Positions 1-5,587 of a stretch of DNA of 5,982 nt are shown here, piece by piece. Below the pieces are notes generated by a model. The model searched no databases and was not told where the DNA came from. It worked only from the letters and a program-made list of their open reading frames with translations. Positions within the stretch are counted from its first letter, which is position 1; each line of letters starts with the position of its first letter. Source of the DNA: Legionella longbeachae (lineage in GTDB: Bacteria; Pseudomonadota; Gammaproteobacteria; Legionellales; Legionellaceae); the NCBI GenBank assembly GCA_016191305.1, contig JACPOX010000308.1:1-5982 (forward strand), read 5' to 3'. The position numbers and the translations under genes are program-made.

Positions 1-5
1 ATGAT

Positions 6-149
6 TAGGGTCTGTTTACCTTTCTACTATACCGGCCCCAAAGCGCTGATTTTCTGCGCTCCGATGCTCACATAGTACTCTATGCTGCGCTTCGGTGCTC
101 AAAAATCAGCTCATTTTGGCTCGGACTAGCGAAATGTCAACACACCCTA
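6..149. repeat. MITE-like palindromic repeat element with imperfect terminal inverted repeats
   Basis: The two ends are imperfect inverted repeats: about 5-23 read inward matches about 150-132 read on the other strand at 15 of 19 positions, with a TAGGGT core on each side. TA dinucleotides at 6-7 and 148-149 could be a target duplication. Inside, 45-53 (GCTGATTTT) pairs perfectly with 102-110. The flanks extend this stem imperfectly (GGCCCCAAA side against GAGCCAAAA side). The centre has a small hairpin, CATAG (71-75) with CTATG (80-84), lying between two direct 16-mers, 55-70 and 86-101, that match at 14 of 16 positions. No transposase ORF is present, so if mobile it would depend on a transposase elsewhere. 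I recall very similar palindromes between Legionella genes, but copy number cannot be judged from one window. It could also act as a 3'-end structure for the neighbouring minus-strand gene. Confidence 0.6.
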
Positions 150-157
150 GTATCAGC

Positions 158-583
158 TTAAAGTAGATCCAAAACTTGCAAAAAGTGATTTTCATCAGGT
201 GGCATGTTGTTTTTTTGTGAAAGCCATAAGCATTCAGCTAATTGTTCCATAATGAGGTGTTCTACATGTAAAGAATCATGATATTTATTGATTAAATTTT
301 TATAGCGCATGCTTATTCCTGTTGGGCGATCAGTAGCTATTTGTTCTCTAACTGCAAGATGAAGTCCCATATGCAAAAAGGGGTTGGATTCACCTAATTC
401 AGGAAAATAGGATTGTTGTTGTGCTATATGTTGATTTTCAAGAATGTTATGGTACTCGGGATGAGCCAATATGACTTGAACAATTTCATTTTCCAAAGGA
501 GATAACATTTTTTTTTGTTGGTACTTATCCCAACTAGTAAAAAACATTTGTCTTGTTTCTTGAATGGTATCGCCGTAGAACAT
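158..583 (-). CDS. DUF1841 family protein, function unknown
   Basis: This 141-residue protein matches what I recall of the DUF1841 family in length and pattern. It opens with MFYG, has a Leu/Pro-rich segment followed by an HPEYH motif (about residues 41-45), and carries the conserved block NPFLHMGLHLAVREQ near residues 67-81, followed directly by ATDRPTGI. The C-terminal third holds a His/Glu-rich helix (HVEHLIMEQLAECLW) and a PPDE turn. There is no signal peptide or membrane segment, so it should be cytoplasmic. The biochemical role of the family is not established and I assign none. The ATG at 583 fits the family N-terminus; upstream there is only a weak GAG as a ribosome binding site. The gene is last on the minus strand before the palindromic element, which begins eight bases after its stop codon. 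Confidence 0.85.
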   Translation of the reverse strand: MFYGDTIQETRQMFFTSWDKYQQKKMLSPLENEIVQVILAHPEYHNILENQHIAQQQSYFPELGESNPFLHMGLHLAVREQIATDRPTGISMRYKNLINKYHDSLHVEHLIMEQLAECLWLSQKNNMPPDENHFLQVLDLL

Positions 584-625
584 GAATTACTCAATTTTAT
601 AAAAGTGTGAGTTTAACTGATGCTC

Positions 626-673
626 GAGGGTACGACAATGGGGAAGAGCTTCCGCATTATCGTAGCATCCCTC
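626..673. repeat. Long imperfect intergenic hairpin
   Basis: GAGGG (626-630) pairs with CCCTC (669-673). TACGA (631-635) pairs with TCGTA (660-664), leaving a four-base GCAT bulge on the right arm. AATG (637-640) pairs with CATT (655-658), and GGAAG (642-646) with CTTCC (649-653), around a very small apex. The stem therefore spans 48 bases with two single mismatches and one bulge. It lies between the kinase stop (701) and the start of the DUF1841 gene (583), both on the minus strand. No T-tract follows on either strand, so it is not a typical intrinsic terminator. It may be a REP-like unit, an mRNA-stabilising structure or a processing site. Confidence 0.45.
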
Positions 674-700
674 TCAATTATAGTGTGCTGCACAACGGTT

Positions 701-1636
701 TTAAATATTAATTTGTTTTACATTCTCGTGTAATTCTTTATAAAGATACGCTAACTCTATTTTAAGTTTATCAAGCGTAGATCTATTGTTTGAATTGGAA
801 TCTGTCATCATCTTGATTAATTTTGACAATTGCAACTCAGTTTGATTTAAAGGGCGATTTGAGAAAAAAGTGTTATGAGTGTTTGATTCTTGCTCTAGGT
901 GATCCTCTAGATCAAACCATTTTGCAAAGGTAATGCCTAGTGCATAAATTTCTGTTTGGCCGTTGAATACATATTTATTGTTCTTTGCTATAAGTAATTC
1001 AGGAGCTACATAACCAAAAGTACCTCTGAATGTATCTGATGTTCCAGTTTGGTTGTCATTCATACATAATGCCATGTCAAAATCGATAAGTCCGGTTGAT
1101 CGCGTTTCTTTATCATAAATAATATTTTCTAGCTTAATGTCGCAGTGCAAAATATTTTTTTTATGCAATTCAATATATTGATCAACAATATTGATTGCAA
1201 CTATAACCTTCTCTTCAAGAGATAACTTTTCTGTCTTGAGTGTTTTGTATAAATCCTTACCGGGTAAATAATGATTTACGATAGTTATTTTATTTTCTTC
1301 AATAAAGCAAGCCGCCATATGATTAGCTGCTTTAGTCACATTAATTTCATTTTCAATTCTTGATTTGAGTTCAATAGATTGAATATTAGTATAGGTTTTG
1401 ATGAGAAAAGGTTTTCCAGAAATTAATTCCTGGCATTTTCTGATTTCGATATGTGGCGGCTCTACCATTGCTTGGTGAAGCTTATCTAACTCATTGATTT
1501 TTTTAGATAATAATGGTGTTTTATTTGATATGACATAATAATTATTTTGAATATTAATAATATCATATGCTGTGTTGTTTAAACTTTTTGGGAAGAAAGA
1601 TATTTTTGACTCAGCGTTTTTTTCCATAGATTGCAT
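701..1636 (-). CDS. Eukaryotic-like Ser/Thr protein kinase, 5' end probably frameshifted
   Basis: The 311-residue product has the landmarks of a protein kinase. They are a likely ATP-anchoring Lys80 (KPFLIK), a candidate helix-C Glu97 (ENEINV), the catalytic loop HCDIKLEN (residues 164-171, base Asp166, Lys168, Asn171), and the metal-binding Asp185 in DFD in place of DFG. The activation segment ends in GTFGYVAPE (205-213), and Arg285 fits the late conserved arginine. The helix-F aspartate is replaced by Glu229 (TEIYALG). All catalytic residues are present, so activity is plausible. There is no signal peptide or membrane segment. In Legionella, soluble kinases of this type are often Dot/Icm-secreted effectors; that role is inferred here. 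The gene is more AT-rich than its neighbours. The ATG at 1636 has no recognisable Shine-Dalgarno sequence. The same frame stays open up to a TGA at 1778-1780, so coding sequence probably continues upstream (see the entry at 1637-1803). Confidence 0.85.
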   Translation of the reverse strand: MQSMEKNAESKISFFPKSLNNTAYDIINIQNNYYVISNKTPLLSKKINELDKLHQAMVEPPHIEIRKCQELISGKPFLIKTYTNIQSIELKSRIENEINVTKAANHMAACFIEENKITIVNHYLPGKDLYKTLKTEKLSLEEKVIVAINIVDQYIELHKKNILHCDIKLENIIYDKETRSTGLIDFDMALCMNDNQTGTSDTFRGTFGYVAPELLIAKNNKYVFNGQTEIYALGITFAKWFDLEDHLEQESNTHNTFFSNRPLNQTELQLSKLIKMMTDSNSNNRSTLDKLKIELAYLYKELHENVKQINI

Positions 1637-1803
1637 TAATTCTAATACAAGTTGTAATTCATCTAGAGTTTTTTTTAATTCAATTCCATTAGGAATATAA
1701 GGTGTTGATGAATCTTTTTTTGTTTTTTTTTCTGTTAAGTTAATTGCTTTAGTAGAATTACTGTTTCGTTTTCCATTTCATTTAATTCCAGATAATTATA
1801 CAT
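1637..1803 (-). pseudogene. Displaced 5' part of the kinase gene (22-codon ORF plus open kinase frame)
   Basis: An ATG at 1803, five bases after GGGGTG (1809-1814), starts MYNYLELNEMENETVILLK and reaches TAA at 1735-1737. The kinase frame itself is open from 1777 to 1636 (47 codons) but contains no ATG, GTG or TTG. Adding one base somewhere between about 1735 and 1777 joins the two. For example, a fourth A in the AAA before GCAATT gives a continuous product of about 367 residues running through LLKAINLTEKK and a predicted helix (LDELQLVLELM) into the annotated kinase. The joined segment reads like normal protein, which favours a real N-terminus lost by a one-base deletion, a sequencing error or, less likely, recoding. 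Long A runs of 9, 7 and 8 bases (coding strand) follow, but they lie beyond the TAA and so cannot rescue the upstream frame. Confidence 0.6.
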
Positions 1804-1808
1804 AGATA

Positions 1809-1843
1809 CACCCCATTAATTTATTTAGTAAGGCATTTTAGCA
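1809..1843 (-). promoter_or_regulatory. Candidate promoter and ribosome binding site of the kinase gene
   Basis: Read on the minus strand, TGCTAAAAT (1843-1835) resembles an extended -10 element, without a convincing -35. It is followed by an AT-rich leader and GGGGTG (1814-1809), a fair Shine-Dalgarno match five bases from the ATG at 1803. A second possible -10, TATAGT, lies farther upstream at 1880-1875. The ribosome binding site is the stronger part of this call, and it supports 1803 rather than 1636 as the original start. Confidence 0.3.
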
Positions 1844-1950
1844 ACTCAAACTTAATGAAATATGAAGTCGTTGCACTATAAGTTGACATACGTAGGTGGG
1901 TTATGAGATATTTCCTTTGCGAGGTTGGACTTGCTATGTGTCATTCCACT

Positions 1951-1979
1951 GGGTCAATTGGCGACACACTGATTGGCCC
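1951..1979 (-). terminator. Hairpin downstream of the LysE-type exporter gene
   Basis: GGGTCAAT (1951-1958) pairs with ATTGGCCC (1972-1979) over 8 base pairs, including one G-T pair, around a 13-base loop. It begins 8 bases past the exporter stop codon in the direction of transcription, a normal place for a 3'-end structure. There is no T-tract on the minus-strand side; the T-rich side faces the plus strand. It is therefore a weak or factor-assisted terminator at best. Confidence 0.3.
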
Positions 1980-1986
1980 TTTCTAT

Positions 1987-2625
1987 TTAAATTGATGATT
2001 TCATCATTTCTGATATCAATTGCAAGCAATCTGTTCCTAGTTTAATACCGATAATAACCATAAGTATGCCACTAAGTAATTCTATCGCTTTCCATATATT
2101 GGCTTTTGTCAAAACATCGGAAAAATATCTGGCAGTAAACGTTAAAGAGCTAAACCAAAGAAAACTTGAGGTGAGTACTCCCAATAAAAATAGGTGTTCT
2201 TGGTTAGGATGACCACTGCTTCCACCGCCAATAATAACCAATGAATCAATAATTGCGTGGGGATTTAATATACTAAAACCCAAAGCCAGGAGAATAATTT
2301 GAGTTTTAGTCCGAGGTTCTTCTAAATATACCCTAGTTTTTTCTGATTTGGAAAAGGCGCTGGTTAATGCTTTAGCAGAATAGAAAAGTAGAAAAGCTGT
2401 TCCTAAAAGCATTATCCAAATTTGTAGAACAGGACGAATGATGAGTAATTCATGCAAACCTGTTATGCTGGCACATATTAAAATGAAGTCGCAGACAAAA
2501 CATATTGTAGCAGAAAGGATCGCATGGTTTTTTTGTGCGCCTTGTTTAATCAAAAAGACGTTTTGCGGACCTAATGCAATGATTAAGGATAAGCCTAATA
2601 GCAAACCATCAAGATAAACAAACAT
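1987..2625 (-). CDS. LysE/ArgO family amino-acid exporter
   Basis: This 212-residue inner-membrane protein has the size and layout of the LysE/ArgO branch of the LysE translocator superfamily, which exports basic amino acids such as arginine and lysine. It has about six hydrophobic segments, the N-terminal motif LGPQNVFLIKQG (about residues 19-30), a central charged loop (SKSEKTRVYLEEPRTK), the signature LNPHAIIDSLVIIG and then SFLWFSSLTFTARY. E. coli ArgO has the same motif order. The substrate cannot be fixed from sequence. I chose the ATG at 2625 because it puts the first membrane segment at the N-terminus as in the family. The same frame is open to an ATG at 2814, but that would overlap the divergent cytochrome gene and add a non-family segment. 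The Shine-Dalgarno signal is weak. A good extended -10 lies just upstream. Confidence 0.85.
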   Translation of the reverse strand: MFVYLDGLLLGLSLIIALGPQNVFLIKQGAQKNHAILSATICFVCDFILICASITGLHELLIIRPVLQIWIMLLGTAFLLFYSAKALTSAFSKSEKTRVYLEEPRTKTQIILLALGFSILNPHAIIDSLVIIGGGSSGHPNQEHLFLLGVLTSSFLWFSSLTFTARYFSDVLTKANIWKAIELLSGILMVIIGIKLGTDCLQLISEMMKSSI

Positions 2626-2656
2626 AACAAAGCTATAAAAATAATTAAAGATAGCT

Positions 2657-2665
2657 ATTATAACA
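2657..2665 (-). promoter_or_regulatory. Extended -10 promoter candidate for the LysE-type exporter
   Basis: On the minus strand 2665-2657 reads TGTTATAAT, a perfect TATAAT with the TGN extension, so a poor -35 would be tolerated. Transcription would start near 2650, about 25 bases before the ATG at 2625. The short leader contains a six-base inverted repeat, AGCTAT (2631-2636) and ATAGCT (2651-2656), which could be an operator or a small RNA stem. Confidence 0.45.
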
Positions 2666-2693
2666 TTGCAACTTATGTGTTGTGGAGTATAAA
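2666..2693 (+). promoter_or_regulatory. Sigma-70-type promoter candidate for the cytochrome c / cox operon
   Basis: TTGCAA (2666-2671, 4 of 6 to the -35 consensus) and TATAAA (2688-2693, 5 of 6 to the -10) are separated by 16 bases. The predicted start near 2700 leaves a leader of about 55 bases before the GTG at 2756. The -35 lies only a few bases from the -10 of the divergent exporter promoter. Confidence 0.45.
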
Positions 2694-2745
2694 ATGCGTC
2701 GGTTATTCTGTCTCCATAAGTGAAGCGTACAAAATAAGAACAAAT

Positions 2746-2751
2746 AGGAGG
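2746..2751 (+). promoter_or_regulatory. Shine-Dalgarno sequence of the tetrahaem cytochrome gene
   Basis: AGGAGG lies four bases before the GTG at 2756, embedded in a purine run. It is strong but close. The only other nearby in-frame start is TTG at 2765, thirteen bases away, which is too far, so GTG 2756 is preferred. Confidence 0.6.
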
Positions 2752-2755
2752 GGGC

Positions 2756-4300
2756 GTGGGCTCTTTGTTACTAAGAAAGCTAATTGTCACTGTAACTTTG
2801 ACAGTGTTTGGCATGACAGGTCAGTTATTACAAGCTGAAAATGCACCAGCTCAAGAGAAATTACCACTTGTTGATGGATATTATCCTGCATATCCACCTA
2901 CTGCTCCAGCCACAGGTGAGCAGCAGCAGTTAATTCAACGTGGGGAATATTTGGCAAAGATGGGAGACTGTATTTCCTGCCATACTAATGTAAAGGCTCG
3001 AACACCTGCCTATGCAGGCGGGTTACCTATAGCAACCCCTTTTGGAACATTTTATAGCCCTAATATTACCCCAGACAAAGAAACCGGTATCGGTAACTGG
3101 ACTGAGAAAGATTTCATCCGTGCTCTCAAAGAAGGACGTGATCCTAAAGGCAGAAACTATTTCCCCGTATTTCCTTATGTCTATTTCTCTAAAACTACAG
3201 ATGATGATGCGCGCGCCTTATATGCTTATTTTATGAGCTTGCCACCAGTAAATTTACCCAATAAATCATTACCTTTCCCATTTAATGTTCCAGGTGCTCG
3301 TTTTACTCTTTGGGGTTGGAATTTATTATTTTTCTTTTCCGAAGGGCATGAATTTGAATATCAAAAGACACAGTCGGCGGAATGGAATCGTGGTAAATAT
3401 ATTGTTGATGGTTTAGGTCACTGCAGCATGTGCCATACTCCATTAAATCCATTTGGAGCACCAAAGAATAGATATTACTTAACGGGTGGTTTTATTGAGG
3501 GATATTGGGCTCCTAACATAACCAAGTACGGATTGGAATCGGCAACTCATGAACAAGTGACTGACGTATTCAAACATGATCGGCTAATTAATAACGCAGG
3601 CCCTGTTGTCGGTCCTATGGCAGAAGTAAATCATAATAGTCTGATGTATCTAACTGATGCGGACAGAATGGCTATCGCTACTTACCTCAAAACGGTAGTA
3701 AGTGAAGAGCCTTTAGGCTTACCGCCTTCCAATGAGAACCCTTCTCTTGAACGTGGAAAACAAGTTTATTACACCGCATGCGTCGTTTGCCATCAAGATG
3801 GTGTAATGACTGCACCCTTAATTGGAAATGCTCCTGGTTGGTACGAGCGACTTAAAACCAGTGGTTTAACTGGATTATATCGTCATGCAATTCATGGATT
3901 TAACTCAATGCCGGTGAAAGGAGCTTGTGTTACTTGTTCGGATAATGACATTATTTCCGCTGTTGATTATATATTGGATGAGTCATTGACTCGTTCAGAG
4001 TTGGTAAATCTGAAAACAGGTGGTGCGATTAAATTCCCTGCTAATGGAAAAACCGTTTACGATGAAAATTGCGCGGTTTGTCACAATGAAGGCAAGCAAG
4101 GTGCGCCTAAAATTGGTGATAAAGAAGCATGGAAACCCTTAATCGAAAAAAATATGGATGTTTTGATTGAAAATACTGTGTATGGGAAAAATCATCAGAA
4201 AAATGGCGGATGCAAGCAATGCACCACTAATGAGGTGATAGAGGCAATCAAATATATGGTGAGTCAGTCTAAAACTGAAGGTAATTATTCATTGTGGTAG
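2756..4300 (+). CDS. Secreted four-haem cytochrome c upstream of cytochrome oxidase genes
   Basis: The 514-residue product starts with a signal peptide (RK at 7-8, hydrophobic core, likely cleavage after LLQA near residue 27), so it is exported, and cytochrome c maturation would occur in the periplasm. Four CXXCH haem sites are visible at 72-76, 223-227, 342-346 and 439-443. Domains 1 and 2 resemble the cytochrome subunit of alcohol/gluconate dehydrogenases (RGEYLAKMGDCISCH; GPMAEV followed by SLMYLTDAD). Domains 3 and 4 resemble cytochrome c5, with a Cys pair after the ligand loop (391/394 and 486/489) and GAPxIG motifs. Met288 and Met385 are good axial ligands for haems 2 and 3. Domain 1 has FPVFPY where AdhB proteins have YPAMPY, and domain 4 has NHQKNGGC where MPxKGGC is expected. 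The gene leads the cox operon, which suggests it hands electrons to the oxidase; a dehydrogenase partner is possible but none is encoded here. Start: GTG with AGGAGG four bases upstream. Confidence 0.85.
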   Translation: MGSLLLRKLIVTVTLTVFGMTGQLLQAENAPAQEKLPLVDGYYPAYPPTAPATGEQQQLIQRGEYLAKMGDCISCHTNVKARTPAYAGGLPIATPFGTFYSPNITPDKETGIGNWTEKDFIRALKEGRDPKGRNYFPVFPYVYFSKTTDDDARALYAYFMSLPPVNLPNKSLPFPFNVPGARFTLWGWNLLFFFSEGHEFEYQKTQSAEWNRGKYIVDGLGHCSMCHTPLNPFGAPKNRYYLTGGFIEGYWAPNITKYGLESATHEQVTDVFKHDRLINNAGPVVGPMAEVNHNSLMYLTDADRMAIATYLKTVVSEEPLGLPPSNENPSLERGKQVYYTACVVCHQDGVMTAPLIGNAPGWYERLKTSGLTGLYRHAIHGFNSMPVKGACVTCSDNDIISAVDYILDESLTRSELVNLKTGGAIKFPANGKTVYDENCAVCHNEGKQGAPKIGDKEAWKPLIEKNMDVLIENTVYGKNHQKNGGCKQCTTNEVIEAIKYMVSQSKTEGNYSLW

Positions 4301-4365
4301 ATGCGCTATGACGGATGTGCAGTTACAAAATTAAATTGATGGCTGGATTTATCTAGCTTCTTGAC

Positions 4366-4374
4366 AAGGCGAGG
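4366..4374 (+). promoter_or_regulatory. Shine-Dalgarno region deciding the coxB start
   Basis: AAGGCGAGG precedes three in-frame start candidates: TTG 4361, ATG 4376 and ATG 4382. GAGG (4371-4374) is seven bases from ATG 4382, the best spacing, and only one base from ATG 4376. TTG 4361 lies upstream of the signal altogether. ATG 4382 also gives a normal signal peptide. Confidence 0.55.
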
Positions 4375-4381
4375 AATGGGG

Positions 4382-5587
4382 ATGTTAAACAGGTTAACGA
4401 TCTGTAGATTATTTACGATGCTTGGTGTCTGGGTTGCTAGCCAACCAATATTCGCGGCTGCGGATTTTTGGCAGCTAAACATGTATGAAGGGGTAACGCC
4501 GATTAGTAAAGACGTCTATTATCTGCATATGGTTTGCATGGTGGTATGCGCTATTATCGGTGTTGTGGTATTTGGTGTCATGATCTATTCCATGATTCAT
4601 CATAGAAAATCTAAAGGATATAAAGCCGCTTCATTTCACGATAATCCTCGCTTAGAATTGGTATGGTCGATCATTCCTTTTTTGATCCTAATAGGGCTTG
4701 CCGTACCTGCTACTCGTGTTTTAATTCGTATGGATGATACAAGTAAGTCTGAGGTAACTGTAAAAATTGTTGGTTACCAATGGCGATGGCAATATGAATA
4801 TCTTGATGAAGGAATTAGCTTTTTCAGCACTTTATCTACTCCTTTTGAGCAAATACACAACAAGACAAAAAAGAGTGAATGGTATCTTTTAGAAGTTGAT
4901 AAACCATTAGTTTTACCAGTTAATAAAAAAATTCGCTTTCTTGTTACTTCAAATGATGTGGTTCACTCCTGGTGGGTTCCTGAACTAGGCATAAAACGCG
5001 ATGCGATTCCGGGTTTTATGTATGAAGCTTGGGCTAAAATTGAAAAACCAGGAACTTACAGAGGACAATGTGCAGAGCTTTGTGGTGTTTACCATGGATT
5101 TATGCCTATTGTAGTTAAAGCAGTCAGTCAGGCGGATTTTGATACATGGGTTGCGTCGCAAACAAAAAAACAAGATAAGTATGCCCAAGATGAAGCAAAT
5201 GTGGCTGCGCAGAAAACGATGATGCGAGATGAATTGCTAGCATTAGGGAAGGAACGATATGAACAATTTTGTTCCGCATGTCATCGACCAGATGGGATGG
5301 GTATTCCACCAATGTATCCAGCACTTAAAGGCAGTTCAGTTGCAACTGGGCACCCTATTTCTCGGCATTTAGATATTATTCTTAACGGTATTCCAGGTTC
5401 AGCGATGCAACCATACAAAGATCAACTTAGCGATGAAGAAATTGCTGCCATTGCGACCTATGAGCGCAATGCATGGGAAAACAATACTAATGATATTGTT
5501 CAACCTGCAGAGGTGGCTTCACAACGTAAGAATGCTAATCAACAACCAACCATGGTTAACAAAGTTCAAGCTGGAGGTCTGCAATGA
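4382..5587 (+). CDS. coxB: Cytochrome c oxidase subunit II with fused haem c domain (caa3 type)
   Basis: CoxB carries the CuA centre that accepts electrons from cytochrome c and passes them to subunit I. The 401-residue protein (from ATG 4382) has a signal peptide ending near residue 27 (FAAA), two membrane segments (about 51-71 and 94-115) and a periplasmic cupredoxin domain with the aromatic relay YQWRWQYEY (about 132-140). All CuA ligands are visible: His195, and Cys230, Glu232, Cys234, His238, Met241 in CAELCGVYHGFM. A linker of about 30 residues leads to a class I cytochrome c domain with CSACH (297-301) and a likely axial Met342 (GSAMQPY). This fusion defines caa3-type oxidases, in which the attached haem c feeds CuA. 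A Gln/Asn-rich tail of about 35 residues follows. It starts 81 bases after the multihaem cytochrome gene with no clear terminator between them, and overlaps coxA by ATGA, which indicates co-transcription and translational coupling. Confidence 0.95.
   Translation: MLNRLTICRLFTMLGVWVASQPIFAAADFWQLNMYEGVTPISKDVYYLHMVCMVVCAIIGVVVFGVMIYSMIHHRKSKGYKAASFHDNPRLELVWSIIPFLILIGLAVPATRVLIRMDDTSKSEVTVKIVGYQWRWQYEYLDEGISFFSTLSTPFEQIHNKTKKSEWYLLEVDKPLVLPVNKKIRFLVTSNDVVHSWWVPELGIKRDAIPGFMYEAWAKIEKPGTYRGQCAELCGVYHGFMPIVVKAVSQADFDTWVASQTKKQDKYAQDEANVAAQKTMMRDELLALGKERYEQFCSACHRPDGMGIPPMYPALKGSSVATGHPISRHLDIILNGIPGSAMQPYKDQLSDEEIAAIATYERNAWENNTNDIVQPAEVASQRKNANQQPTMVNKVQAGGLQ
5573..5578 (+). promoter_or_regulatory. 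Shine-Dalgarno sequence of coxA inside the coxB 3' end
   Basis: GGAGGT lies five bases before the coxA ATG at 5584 and is embedded in the last codons of coxB. With the ATGA stop/start overlap it suggests coupled translation, which would help keep subunits I and II balanced. Confidence 0.7.

Noticed and set aside
6..149. CRISPR array or riboswitch at the left edge
   Set aside because: There are only two repeat units of 16 bases with mismatches around a palindrome, with no spacer regularity. The terminal inverted repeats fit a small repeat element better.
1667..1731. A-tracts (9, 7 and 8 bases on the coding strand) as a slippage site that restores the kinase frame
   Set aside because: The stop codon ending the frame from ATG 1803 (1735-1737) comes before these tracts, so slippage there cannot join it to the kinase frame.
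2626..2814. Extending the LysE-type exporter to an ATG at 2814 (275 residues)
   Set aside because: The extra 63 residues are not like the family, overlap the divergent cytochrome gene and cross both promoter candidates. ATG 2625 gives the normal family length and N-terminus.
3042..3236. 64-codon plus-strand ORF inside the cytochrome gene
   Set aside because: It lies wholly within the well-supported tetrahaem cytochrome frame, shows no domain or recognisable start signal, and is an out-of-frame shadow.
4301..4381. Possible separate promoter or terminator between the cytochrome and coxB genes
   Set aside because: TTACAA at 4323 has no matching -10 at proper spacing, and I see no stable hairpin with a T-tract. 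The 81-base gap is compatible with a single operon.
4985..5324. Two overlapping minus-strand ORFs (4985-5188 and 5124-5324)
   Set aside because: Both are antisense to conserved coxB sequence, including the CuA site and the haem c domain, and have no family features or ribosome binding site.
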